From Phymorhynchus buccinoides (lineage: Eukaryota; Mollusca; Gastropoda; Neogastropoda; Raphitomidae): a DNA stretch of 64,000 bases. Shown one piece after another: positions 1 to 10,446 of this stretch (its first letter is position 1; each line of letters opens with the position of its first letter). A program made the translations under genes and the position numbers. The notes under the pieces are model-generated. The model did no database searches, was not told the DNA's origin, and saw only the letters and a list, made by a program, of their open reading frames with translations. Location of the stretch: positions 14,808,173 through 14,872,172 of the forward strand of contig CM065690.1 in NCBI GenBank assembly GCA_017654935.2, read 5' to 3'.

Positions 1-440
1 TTTGACAGTGTATATGTATTTGAGAGTGTGTGTGGATGCGGATGTGCATGTAGATCACTGATGTGTGTGTGTGTGTGTGTGTGTGTACGTGTGCGTGTGT
101 GTGTTTGACAGTGTATATGTATTTGAGAGTGGATGTGGATGTAGATGTGTGTGTGTGTGTGCGTGCGTATGCACACGTGTGTGTGCGTGTGCTGCTATGT
201 GTGTGGGAAGCATACCATTTTTACCACATACTGCTAGTCCCACACTGTAATTTTACATCCATGATACAACTAGCCCCTCATCCCACGTTTCCCACAAAAT
301 GTCTCTCTGTTTGTGTCTGTCAAACCCAGATAAACGCATGCGCATGCACACACACACGCGCACACATACACGCACACACCCAAACACACACCCGCATACA
401 CACACACATACATACACACTCACACACCCAAGCCCATCCA
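1..440. repeat. TG/CA-rich microsatellite block and dispersed TGTGGGA repeat
   Basis: Holds a duplicated segment starting TTTGACAGTGTATATGTATT (positions 1 and about 107), TG tracts at 61-220 and CA tracts at 340-425. The stretch 200-300 (TGTGTGGGAAGC, TACCACATACTGCTAGTCCC) belongs to a dispersed family also seen near 650-760, 34850-34960 and 52410-52900. Long open frames here are Cys-Val or Thr-His dipeptide runs and are not genes. Confidence 0.8.
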
Positions 441-449
441 GTATATTGG

Positions 450-670
450 GGTCTGCAACGAACACCTTTTGCAAAAGTGAATGCCCTTGGAGGGTTGGGG
501 AAGATGGTTCAGTACTGACCAGACAGGGGGATAACTCTCGCCAATAACACCTATTTGATGCCACTAAATGGCTGCCTTTCGCAAGAGTGAATGCCCTTGT
601 CAGTACTGACCAGCAAGAGCAATTACTCTCACTGTCAAGGGCGTTAATAACCCTAGTTGCAAAGGCCTAT
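450..670 (-). repeat. Dispersed repeat family C, copy 1
   Basis: About 220-260 bp unit with internal TCAGTACTGACC motifs, paired AAGGGCATTCACTCTTGC blocks and a GGGTTATTAACGCCCTTGAC end. Other copies are at 10100-10355 and 60940-61205, with a fragment near 52210. I cannot classify it. Confidence 0.7.
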
Positions 671-826
671 AGCTACATGTGCAATGCACACTCGCAAAAA
701 CAGTGGTGTGGGAGATTAGCAGTGTGTGGGAACAATGATATGTCACATGTGCGTGCATGCGTTGTGTGAACATGTGTGTGTGTGTCACTGCATTCACATT
801 GACATTCACATGAATGTTTTCAACAG

Positions 827-934
827 AATACCTGGTGAGACAGACCTGTCCTAATCCCGACAGTAATAGTAGTGTGAACAACTGCCGCTCTGGTTCCAAA
901 TGTGAAAACACCGGTTCCGACAACTTCGAATGCA
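827..934 (+). CDS. Exon A: Cys-rich extracellular module of a receptor-like gene
   Basis: First exon visible of the plus-strand receptor gene. The acceptor ends TTTTCAACAG and the donor is GTAAGT. Phases are 1 at both ends, so it is a symmetric 36-codon cassette. The only open frame reads YLVRQTCPNPDSNSS and ends with DNFEC. It has four cysteines spaced C-x11-C-x5-C-x9-C, the same kind of module as exons B and C, plus an N-glycosylation sequon (NSS). The module resembles EB or EGF-like Cys-rich repeats found near the N-terminus of invertebrate receptors, but I cannot name the family. The gene must continue upstream of the window, because this exon has a splice acceptor and no start codon. Confidence 0.8.
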
Positions 935-942
935 GTAAGTGC

Positions 943-1096
943 CATATTTTTCGGACTGTAAGGCGATACGATACTTTTTCCAGGCTCTGAGACACCACAC
1001 ATCTTATAATATGACTAATAAATTTGTAAGAAAATAGAAGAACAACATTTTGTGAAAATTTGGGGGGTGCACCATATAATCCAAAAAATACGGTAG
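943..1096. mobile_element. TA-flanked MITE family K (CCGTATTTTTCGGAC), copy 1
   Basis: Ends read CATATTTTTCGGACTG and AATCCAAAAAATACGGTA, with interior CGATACTTTTTCC and AAATTTGGGGGG typical of the family. It begins about 8 bases after the donor of exon A. TA next to both ends suggests a TA target duplication. A degraded second copy follows at about 1200-1370. Confidence 0.7.
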
Positions 1097-1483
1097 TCAC
1101 ATGCAATTCTACATTTTATCAGCGATTGCGCTTGAAATGTTGAAAACTAGTCCCATCGATGATTAACCTGTATCAGGAATCAGTCCCAGGAAAAGAGAAA
1201 CCAGTACCGGGTTTTTTTTGGACACAAGGAGATACTTTTCCCCCTGAGTGAGACCCCTGCGCCTTACAATATTATGACTCAGTAAGAAAATATAATAACA
1301 AAATCTGAATTTTGTGTAAAATTCATATCTTATAATAAGATGCGCTTTATAGTCTGGAAAATGCAGTAAAACCCACAATATCAAGGTCTCTGGTAAAACC
1401 ATGTACCAGTCCTAGCAAAGATGAATCAGTACCAGGGACCAACAGGTCAATGTTTTTTTCAGTATTCTGGTTTTGTCAAGTCA

Positions 1484-2780
1484 TGTCAAGTATACTTTAT
1501 TATCTCAACAGAGAAATTACATTCTTCTTCTTCTTCTACCAATGATGTCCACCCGCCGTAACCGGCAATAACTGACATATATTGGGGTTCAAAGAAAAAT
1601 CGCTGCGCGGGAAAAAACAAAAAAAACCCAAAACACCAGAGCCTAGATAGATAAGAGAGCATGTTGGGCCATGCACCCCCAGCTAGTCTGAGAACACCTG
1701 GCCCCACACGAAAAAGCATAAATCATAAAACATAAAAAAGAGAGAAGGAGAAGATGTGGGAGGAGTGGGGGGGGGGAGGAGATGGGGGGAAGGAGAGGGG
1801 GGGGGGGGGGTGTCGGTGTGAGCTTATGCAGACTGCTTCAGCACCCTCGAGATGAAGGAGCTGAGCGTGGGGGACTGGATGATTTCTGGGGTCAGGGAGT
1901 TCCAGTCTCGGATGGTTTTGGGGAAGAAGGAATTGTTTCTGTAGTCAGTTCTTGAGGGGATTCTTTGGAATTGTAGGTTGTGGTTGTGTCTTCTGCTGCT
2001 AGGGGGTAGAGGTTGAAGGGAGCTGCACCTGATGCAGGCTTGTCCATTCATCACTTTGTAGAATGTGCCAAGCCTGTTTGCACGTCGGCGTTCGGCCAGG
2101 GTAGACCACTGCAGATGGTGGAGCAATTGCGTTGACGCTAGATGTGTTCCTGTGTCTATTCAGAATATATCTTGCCGCTCTGCGCTGCACTTTTTCAAGA
2201 TCAGTGATAAGCCTGTCGGTGTGAGGGTCCCAAACTGAGCTTGCATATTCCATGACAGGTCTGACCATGGCCTTGTATGCAAGCTCCTTGGTAGCAGTGG
2301 AGCACACCTTCAGGTTTCTCCTCAAGAAGCCGAGGGTTCTGTTGGCTTTGGCGCAAGTGGCTGCGATGTGGGCTCCCCAGGAGAGGTCTGTTTGCAGGGT
2401 GACCCCCAGATACTTCGCAGAGGACACTCTTTCAAGGGCGTGATCATGGAGACTGTAGCTGGTAGTGGCGTTCAGCGGCTTTCTGCTTCTCGACAAAGGC
2501 AGCTGACTGCATTTGGCGGGGTGGAGCGCCATGTCCCATTCTCTTTCCCAGTCTTCCAGCTTCCTGAGGTCCTCTTGGAGTTTGGTCGGGTCATCGCTGC
2601 AGGTGATGAATCGGTACACAGCTGTGTCGTCAGCAAATAATCGAGACGGGGATAAGATCTTGGATGGTAAGTCGTTTATGTAGGTGAGAAAGAGACAAGG
2701 TCCCAGGACAGTCCCTTGGGGCACGCTGGATTTCACTTGCACGTGGCAGGACTGGGCTCCATCGACGACAACGGCTTGTG
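1484..2780 (-). pseudogene. CR1/jockey-like LINE, 5'-truncated, broken reverse transcriptase
   Basis: Reading the minus strand from about 2780: RT motifs SVPQGTVLGPCL and INDLP, then the catalytic FADD box (SRLFADDTAVYRF), AKYLGVTLQTDLSW, RTLGFLRRNL and MVRPVMEYASSVWDPH. This frame is open to about 2133. A frameshift then moves the C-terminus to another frame (LQWSTLAERRRANRL, then TIRDWNSLTPEI). The 3' UTR ends near 1484 in the CR1-type tail GAGATAATAAAGTATACTTG. About a third of an ORF2 remains: no endonuclease and no N-terminal RT. It sits antisense in intron A-B. Confidence 0.85.
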
Positions 2781-3129
2781 CAACATCAAATCATTTTTAA
2801 AATATATCACAAAACAATCGCAGAAAGCACGATAACATTAAAACACATGGGATTAAATTAGGAACATATTTAAAGCAGTCAATCAACAGAAGCATAATAA
2901 CATAGGCCTAATATTAAGATAGTAACAGTAAGATACATGGGATCAGATTATGAGTATTCAAACCAAGACTACCATATCAACCTAGACCACCATATCACAG
3001 AGTATCGCTACACATCATGAATAAATTACTGTATGCATCTCTTTAAAATGGGATTACATTAAAAGCATTCAAATTAAGATCACTGTATCACAAATATTAC
3101 AAATCATGAATAATTAATTATACATGTAT

Positions 3130-3740
3130 CTCTTTAAGAAAGCATGGCAAACCAGTATATTCACATATTATACATATTATAAGTATTGCACAAAAAAAGC
3201 ACACACACACACTCCTACCCCTACCCTCATCACCCGCATACACACACTCACACACATACACACACTCACACACATACACACACACACACACACAATTATA
3301 TATATACACACACATGCGCAACCACTGGAAAAATGGGTGGACTGAACATTGATTCGGGAATTCAAAAGATGGATGGACTGCGGAACAAATGATTTTTGTG
3401 CTCTCGTTTTGAGCTTGAGGGTTCTGAATCTGCGCCCTGAAGGCAACAGCTCATAGTACTGAGCTAGGACATGACTATCATCATTCACAATCTGCCTCGC
3501 CTTTCGCTCCACTCGCTCATCATACAGCTCTTGCAAACTCTTTTGCCTCGCACCCACAACCTTACTGCACACATTCACCATATCACTCAGCACACGCTTA
3601 CTCCTTACACTCAAACTTCCATACCAACACATAAAAGAAACAGTGAGGACAGACTCAATGTAACAGCGATAATAGGTTTTAAGAACATCTGTACATACAC
3701 CAATATTTCTTAATTTTTGCAAACAAAAGATTCTGGACTG
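3130..3740 (-). pseudogene. Second LINE fragment (Rex1/L2-like RT C-terminus)
   Basis: The minus-strand frame contains LRNIGVCTDVLKTYYR, SVLTVSFMCWYGSLSV, VGARQKSLQELYDERVERKA and ELLPSGRRFRTLKLKTRAQ, a C-terminal RT tail characteristic of Rex1/CR1-like elements. The frame then runs into a CA microsatellite (3200-3310). Only the last 120 or so residues of an ORF2 are left. Confidence 0.8.
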
Positions 3741-3857
3741 ACATTTTTATGGTATTTTATGGATAATTACCAGTTAGCATGATCACTGGTTATTTTTCCT
3801 ACATAGTGTAGAGAAACTCTAGGGAGAGCTGGATGACGGAAAGGCTTCACAGAACTT

Positions 3858-4025
3858 ACCATAGTCTTTTTGGCCTGTAAGGCGATACTTTTTCCCCAGA
3901 CTCAGACCCCTTGCGTCTTATAATGTGACTGATAAAATAGTAAGAACATATAATAACAAAATCTGAAATTTGGTTTGTGTGTGTGTGTGTGTGTGTGTGG
4001 CACCTTATAGTCCGATAAATATGGT
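3858..4025. mobile_element. MITE family K, copy
   Basis: Ends ACCATAGTCTTTTTGGCC and GTCCGATAAATATGGTA. The interior has TAAGGCGATACTTTTTCCCC, an AAATCTGAAATTTGG block and an internal GT microsatellite at about 3970-3998. Confidence 0.7.
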
Positions 4026-4255
4026 AGGTTTCTTTATAACGAAAAATAGGGAGTGACCTTCCTTCCTTCCTTCCTAAAAGTGACCACAGTCACACTTGAC
4101 TATTCTGTCACTGTAGACATTGGGGATCTGCGGAAGAGTGCCTTAACGCATTTTACCTTATTTTACCTTTACCACCATATTTATAGTAATACTAATACTA
4201 CCATCTGTACTTTGCTTCAAGGAGAGCCTATTCATTTCCTAAAAAATAGCAGGTA

Positions 4256-4650
4256 AAGGTAAAGATGTGCCACCCCCCCTGCATTTCTCGGTTAATTGAA
4301 ATTTTATGTTTTTGCCTTTCTTACCAAACATAAAGCTGTATTTTAGTAACATTTTTAGCTAATAACCTTTTTGGAATACTAACCCTAGCCCTAACCCTAG
4401 CCCTAGCCCTAAACCTAACCCTACCCCCCACTATGTACTGCAGTACACCGCGATTTGTCACAGTTGTGGTTCGTTGCGTTTTTCCGTCTTATAGGGTGGG
4501 AGGTAGGGTTAGGGTTAGGGATAGGGTTAGTATTCCAAAAAGGTTATTAGCTAAAAATGTTCCTAAAATACAGCTTTATGTATGGTAAGAAAGGCAAAAA
4601 TGGAAAAATACAATTAAGCGAGAAATGTAGGGGTGGCACATCTTGACCTT
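4256..4650. mobile_element. Foldback element with interstitial telomere-like repeats
   Basis: Inverted arms of about 160-180 bp: the left holds AGGTAAAGATGTGCCACCCC, the right GGGGTGGCACATCTTGACCT. Inner arms carry AGCTAATAACCTTTTTGG and its complement, then degenerate CCCTAA repeats (4381-4430) facing GGGTTA repeats (4498-4535). The loop is about 65 bp. Confidence 0.85.
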
Positions 4651-4749
4651 TACCAAATAGCATTACACCTTCAGATTCTGGGTGGCATTCCTCCCTTCAA
4701 CCCCCAACTATAATCCTACCGTGTACCCTAGTCGGCTCTGGACCCATGT

Positions 4750-5490
4750 ACTTCATTCATGTTATTCAGGATTTTATAGAAGCACCCATGTTGTTGTTGT
4801 CGTCGTTCCCTGGCTTGAAGACTCCAGGGATCATCCCACCAGCCGAAGCAATTGAACACTATGGTACAAATGCACACATTACGTGTGTGACCGTTTTTGA
4901 TTACCCTGCCACGTGGACAGCCACACTCTGACTTCGGAGGAGCACCCATGTAATTCAGTGAAAGACAATTCCGAACACACCCGGCCATTCATATTTCATT
5001 GATATCATTATGTACAGCTGAACCTAACCTAATGTCACCTCAATATGGTAGACTCCTTGGTATTCAGGGCATCCTTTTTCAGTCTCCTTTTTGTTGTTGT
5101 TGCTCTTTTGTTGTTACTGAAAGAGTTTCCAGTCTAACCACATAATATCTTATGCAAATTAATTATTCTACGCTTAAAGACCCACCATGCAGATGTGAAA
5201 ATCAGCGTTTTCACATGTTTTCCCTCTCTCGCTGGTAAGAAATCTTAAGAAATATTCCGAGCAAGAGAGGGAAAATACAAATCGGCGTGGTGGGTCTTTA
5301 ATATTAAAAAAACGGGACTTTCCTGGTATCCCCTAAAGACGGAGTGTGGCTGCCCACGTGGTGGGGTAATAAAAAAACGGTCACACACGTAATGTTCTCA
5401 TCCTTAGCTGATGCACTTGTACCATAGTGTTCAAGTGCTTCCGCTGTTGGGATGATCCCTGGAGTCTTTTAGCCAGGGTAAGCCAACAAC
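4750..5490. repeat. Inverted pair of a dispersed repeat with hairpin MITE between
   Basis: Left unit about 4785-4940 (CTGGCTTGAAGACTCCAGGG, CACACATTACGTGTGTGACC) and right unit about 5335-5480 in reverse (CCCTGGAGTCTTTTAGCC). At 5174-5301 lies a small foldback with ends TTAAAGACCCACCATG and GTGGTGGGTCTTTAA. Confidence 0.75.
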
Positions 5491-5589
5491 TTTCTTGGTA
5501 TTATAATACCCCCATGTGCCTGTTCCAGGTCTGTGGACTTTAAAGACACTGACCCAGCACCTTTAAGTCCCTTGATTTTTTCTAACCAG

Positions 5590-5682
5590 GTGTGCCCACA
5601 TACAAATGCCCCCAAATTCAAATTGAGGCTGCTCTTCAAAGTCTCTGTCTCATTTTGAATTTGGGGGCATTTGTATGGGACT
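5590..5682. mobile_element. Short hairpin repeat
   Basis: Arms CATACAAATGCCCCCAAATT and AATTTGGGGGCATTTGTATG with about 45 bases between. The low-complexity T-rich stretch 5700-6050 after it shows nothing that I can support as a gene. Confidence 0.7.
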
Positions 5683-6050
5683 CACATCTGATTGCGTACT
5701 CACTGTCCCCAACATCTCTCGAACATTTTTTCTTTCTGTCTTTCTTCTCTTTTCTTTTTTCCTCCTGATTTGTGTTCACAAATGCATGCCTTGCTCTTTG
5801 GTTTCAACTTAGTTGTATCATTTACGCATTGGACTGTAGAGGGGAAGTATTGTTTTTTTAATTTTGATCTTGTTGTTTTTTTGTCCTTTTGTTGCCTGCT
5901 TTTTGCTCCTTTTGCTATATTTGCTGCTTTCTTGTTTGTCTGTGTTGATAAAGGCGCGTTCGCCGAAATATCCAGTAGTTTTGTTTTTGTCTCTTGTGAA
6001 TAAAATAACGTCACTTTATACTTGTCGTGTAGTTGTTTGTTTGTTATATA

Positions 6051-6527
6051 CAGACCTGTTTACCCTCCCGGTTTTGTCGGAATTATCCCGGGAATTTGCA
6101 AAAATTCTGGGTCAAATAATAAATTCCGTGTGAACGCTGAAAATCCTTGGATTTCGAAAAAACTGTCTATTATTTGTTTCCATTTGTATGAATAGATGCA
6201 AGGGTTGTAGTTTTGCGCCAAACATGTCGTCAGGCAAGTCAACCGCAGGCGGCAAGCACCAGAAATCTTCGACAAACGACAGCAGTGATAGGGTGAAACA
6301 GCCAAAAGTGAAGCAGAAGTTTTCTCAAAAGTATTTGAAAGTGCCAGGAGTAACAAGTTCGCGTTTGGGAGACGAGCGTGCACACTGCAAGTACTGCAAC
6401 GTGGACTTCAAAATTTCGCATGGTGGCATAAGCGACATTGCGATGTGAATTCTGTTTTTTTCTCCTCAAATTCCGGGTTTTTCTGTGGCAAATTCCAGGT
6501 TGTTCATTATAAGAGTAAGCAGGTCTG
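6051..6527 (+). mobile_element. Non-autonomous hAT-like element with BED-finger relic
   Basis: Terminal inverted repeats CAGACCTGTTTACC and GTAAGCAGGTCTG, typical hAT ends. Within it, 6221-6448 encodes MSSGKSTAGGKHQKSSTNDS, then KVKQKFSQKYLKVPGV and AHCKYCNVDFKISHGGISDI, the start of a BED-type zinc finger seen at the N-terminus of hAT-derived proteins. The His half of the finger and the transposase are gone; the frame ends at a TGA right after IAM. A relative is at 17607-18080. Confidence 0.75.
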
Positions 6528-6543
6528 TGTATGATTCTTTACA

Positions 6544-7022
6544 GTTAACTCACTCGGGGCGAATGAGCCGGATCCGGCTCATGGCTCGCACAACCGTTTA
6601 GGACGAATGGCCCGGCTCCGGCTCATAAGAGTTTTCAAGGTTTTGATTTATGGCGTGTAACCACCTTTCCGGTGCAAAGTCATAACCTATTTTCAGTTTG
6701 CTTAGACCTTGCCTCTCTTGAAATCAACCAATCATTGCAGACTTTACATTCAGCTTTGGTTGTAGAGGGGGGTCAAAGATCGGAATGTGAAATTTTCCTT
6801 CTTTCTATGTGTTAGCTGTTTTCGTCAATAGGAGACAAACGACGAAGGTAAGGAATCTGATATTTTACGATCGTTTAGTGCATGGTGTTGCTAATCTTTT
6901 CTGAAAATATTGATGCCTGAACTCTTCATAACTTGGTTTGGGTGAATATTTTACGAACCTAGTCAAATGCCCAGTCCCCACAGAACAAGGGGAAATAATT
7001 CGGCCAGTCCCGAGTGAGTAAA
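6544..7022. mobile_element. MITE with TTAACTCACTCGGG ends
   Basis: Left end TTAACTCACTCGGGGCGAAT, right end CAGTCCCGAGTGAGTAAA (inverted). Just inside the left end is a palindrome GAGCCGGATCCGGCTC and a second similar one at about 6606-6630. Likely piggyBac-type from the TTAA-like flank. Confidence 0.65.
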
Positions 7023-7089
7023 TACAGTGAACTCTTCTAACGCCATGTACTTTTGGTTGTCTGTTGCATCTCAACCGACAAGAAGGAAA

Positions 7090-7505
7090 TACCGTATTTT
7101 ATGGTCTACAAGGCGCACCTGATTATGAGTCGCACCCCCTAAATTTTACACAAATTCACATTTTGTTATTATATTTTCTTACTATATTATCAGTCACATT
7201 AACCCTTTCACCGCCAGCCATATTTCAGCCAAAAATTGCTATGAAATTTACCTGGGTAGAGAACAAAATCTGTCTGCAGTATTGGGGATTCTTCTGTGAC
7301 ATATATAAAATAAGGTCTATCCTTACTTCCTAAAACTAACACAATAGGGTCTTTGGATAATAGACCCCATTTCTATGCCTTTTAGTGACATAGATGTTAA
7401 ATCACTGTGGTGCTAAAATGCGACGTTGGTGGTGAAAGGGTTAAGAGGCCCAGGGGTCTCGGTCTAGGGAAAAATGTATCGCCTTATAGTCCGTAAAATA
7501 CGGTA
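7090..7505. mobile_element. MITE family K split by a piggyBac-like MITE
   Basis: Outer ends TACCGTATTTTATGGTC and GTCCGTAAAATACGGTA. A TTAA-flanked element sits inside at 7199-7444. Confidence 0.85.
7199..7444 (+). mobile_element. piggyBac-like MITE family P1, copy 1
   Basis: TTAACCCTTTCACCGCCAGC at the left and GGTGGTGAAAGGGTTAA at the right, both ending in TTAA. The interior has TTTACCTGGGTAGAGAACAA and AATCACTGTGGTGCTAAAAT. No coding capacity. Confidence 0.88.
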
Positions 7506-7779
7506 AATATATTTTCGAGTGTGCATGCGTTGCTTGAACGGAAGGAGCAGACACATAAGCTCTAAAAATAGACAAACACTTGTCAGGGTACTTGGCAGTG
7601 AATGATTTTGCATTTGGTGGGAGTGTAGAGTATGTGATGTCCTGGGCGAATTATGCTAGAAGAGTGAATGGTTAATTGAATGTATCTGAACTGCCAACAA
7701 GGGTTTTCAATCAAAGTAGTGCCCCACAGACTACCAATGAAATAACATTTTTTCTTCAATTCACATTGTTTTAACATGT

Positions 7780-8700
7780 TTTTATTGCCAACAACACAAC
7801 AAAAACACTGGTTTCATTGTCAGAAATTGGTAGGGAACATGTTCGTAATTCATCTAGCACAGTCTCATGAAAATGTTACAATCTATTCCAACCATACTGA
7901 CCAACACTCAAACACTCAAAACAATATCATATTCAATCCCAATCTGGAACCCATACCATAGCACATAGTAAAAATGAAAGTTACTCTCTTATCCGGAAGT
8001 AGGCAGTTATCCCCCTTACTTCCGGTCATGTGGTCTGATTGACCTGTCAAAGTGATTCACATTTTTCTACTTGAGGGATGTGTCCTCTAGATGTTCGGAC
8101 CATATCTTTTTCAGCAACAGAGTTGTCGTGGCGCATACCCCGTTTTCTCTCTGACGCAAGTTGTGTTTATTACTTTGGGATATCATTTTCATGATCTACA
8201 AGGAAAATGTATTAATTAGTCATATTAGGATTTATCAATCCTATGCTTCATGATGGTCAATGGATTATATGATCATATATGTATTATTATGATCTATCGG
8301 TTGTCTGTCGCTTTAGCATCACCCTCCTCCTCTATGGGAATCTGCTATTGTTTTGAGTGTTGGTCAGTATGGTTGGCATAGATTGGTAGATTTTGTATTA
8401 ATCTTACTATCTATTCTAACTAAATACTTACCAACACGCAAAACAACTTAAGCGTCCCTCCCATCCTCCCTCCTGATGCTGGAAAAAATGTGAATAACTT
8501 TGACATGTCAATGACTGCGTGACCGGAAATAAGGGGGATAACTGCCTACTTCTGGATAAGAGAGTAGCGGCCCTTGGCTACTTTCGTTTTTACTATGTGC
8601 TATGGTATGGGTTCCAGATTGGCAGTGACACTGGTTCCGTTGTCAGAAATTGGCAGGAAACATGTTCATCTAGTACAGCCTCACGAAAATGTTACATTCT
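7780..8700. repeat. Complex inverted/direct repeat cluster
   Basis: The left half and right half carry the same units in both orientations. CTCTTATCCGGAAGTAGGCA at about 7988 mirrors TGCCTACTTCTGGATAAGAG at about 8541. TTGTCAGAAATTGG occurs directly at about 7818 and 8640. GACCAACACTCAAA mirrors TTTGAGTGTTGGTC near 8353. It looks like two foldback insertions of one family; no ORF of note. Confidence 0.65.
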
Positions 8701-8917
8701 TCTCCACATTTGCTAAGTTATGATATAAACAATGCGCGAAATATCAAGGACAGGGGACTCGCGGATGATTCCACTACTGAGAGGTACCAGGGGGGCCTAG
8801 GCAGGTCTGTAACTGTAGCCGTAAGCTTGACCTTGAACTTGAATTACAGATTGGGAATAGCAGTGAAGGACTTGTTGCCGAACTTATTAACAAAAAATGT
8901 TATTTCGTGTATTTCAG

Positions 8918-9001
8918 GGATTACAGCAGGAAGCGATCTGGATTGTAACAGCAACAGCAACTATTGTGTTCCGTCAGCGGTCTGTGAGGGCAACATTTGC
9001 A
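8918..9001 (+). CDS. Exon B: second 4-Cys module
   Basis: The acceptor is TATTTCAG and the donor GTAAGA, both in phase 1; 28 codons. The peptide begins ITAGSDLDCNSNSNYC and ends GNIC. Four cysteines are spaced C-x6-C-x5-C-x4-C. The x5 central spacing is shared with exons A and C, which suggests the three arose by exon duplication. Extracellular by position. The intron from exon A is nearly 8 kb and filled with LINE and MITE remnants, so an unseen exon of the same symmetric phase could be missing. Confidence 0.8.
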
Positions 9002-9084
9002 GTAAGATTTTGTGTTTCACTTAATTTGCTGGTGTGGTAACTTCTAGCCTAATTAATTTTTAGTCTATAAACTCCACACTTATT

Positions 9085-9420
9085 TTGCCCCGGTAGATCT
9101 TCTCTTGATCAGCATAGTACTACTTCTTCTGTGTTCTCAACCCATATGACCATAATGGGTAAGGTAAATATATGTGTCCGGTTATCAGTTTTCACTGGTC
9201 TCCCCGGCTGCATTCAGCCGACACATTCCAATTTCAGAGGAGCTCAAACCATCAAAGCAGAATTTTTTTAATTTTTTTAATTTTAAAAGGCAGATGAATG
9301 AGCCAATAAGTCAGAAAGATAGTAGATGATAGTAAGAAAAGGAAAAGGCAGAGTCGAAGAGAGTGACAGATAAGAGGAAGTTGCTAGCACAGAACTTCCA
9401 AAAGGTGGGTGAGAGGGGGG
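9085..9420 (-). repeat. Dispersed repeat family B, copy 1
   Basis: Reverse copy containing the family marks GGCTGCATTCAGCCGACACA, TCAGTTTTCACTGGTC and GCACAGAACTTCCAAAAGGT. Its consensus ends in a GAAGAAGAAG tail, which suggests retroposition. A TC microsatellite follows at 9533-9640, and a CR1-type 3' tail (GAGATAATAAAGTAGTCTTG) is at 9910-9935. Confidence 0.6.
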
Positions 9421-9529
9421 AAAATGTGATGCATTATTTAATTATTTATATTTTTGTGTATTAACGCATTATAATTCATAATGTGTTCATCTTACTTATA
9501 CCTAACTTTTATGTGTTTGTGTTTTTCTT

Positions 9530-9568
<39 letters not shown>

Positions 9569-10099
9569 CTCTCTCTTTGTCTGTCTCTGTCTCTCTCTCT
9601 TCTTTCTCTCCACCCCCCACCCCTCTCCCTCTCTCTCTGTGTCTGTGAGTGCGTGTATGCGCGCTTACACATCCACTTCTCCGTAGTTTTTAAACTGTTA
9701 TTTGGTTATATCCAGCTATTGCATTCTATTTCATGTGTTGTTCTTACTTTATCCTAATCCTTTGTTTATGTGCAGATGCATTATCATTATATTGAATAAT
9801 CGTGGTTTCTTTTTACATGTCCCATAAAGTTTGATGTGTTGGGTATTTAGTTATTATGTTCTTATTGTATATGTGTTTATGCTGTGCCACAAATCAATTT
9901 CTCACTTTTGAGATAATAAAGTAGTCTTGAGTCTTGTTTTGTTGTCAGCTGAATGAATGTTGTATCCATTTCATCAGAGCTAAGACGACACAATTAGTAT
10001 GAAGATGTGTCATTGTTTTTAAAAGCAATTGTCCAGTATTTTGTATTTCCAGTGGGCTAGCATAGTTATTTTAAATGGTAAGAGCTGGTAGCCAAGTGG

Positions 10100-10355
10100 C
10101 TCTTTATTGGCCACTGCAACTAGGGTTATTAACGCCCTTGACGGCAAGAGTTAAGCCCTTGTTGGTCAGTATCCAAAAGGGCATTCACTCTTGCAAAAGG
10201 CAGCCATTCAGTGGCCTCAAGTAGGGTTATTGGTGAGAGTTATGCCCTTGTATGGTCAGTACTTTGTTTGGTCAGTACTTGACCATCTTCCCCCACCCAC
10301 CAAGGGCATTCACTCTGGCAAAAGGTGTTCTTTGCAGTGGCCAATAGTGAAAAGG
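10100..10355 (+). repeat. Dispersed repeat family C, copy 2
   Basis: Same unit as 450-670, opposite orientation: CTGCAACTAGGGTTATTAAC at the left, AAGGGCATTCACTCTGGC near the right. Confidence 0.7.
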
Positions 10356-10446
10356 GGCAGCGAGCAGCAGAATTTCATTTGTTATGAGACAGAGTGACTA
10401 CATTTTCAGCTCAAAGAATACTTAGCGCATATTTATGTCTTCCAAT

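Noticed and set aside
4381..4535. True chromosome end
   Set aside because: Telomere-like repeats are short, degenerate and face each other inside a foldback; the host gene continues on both sides.
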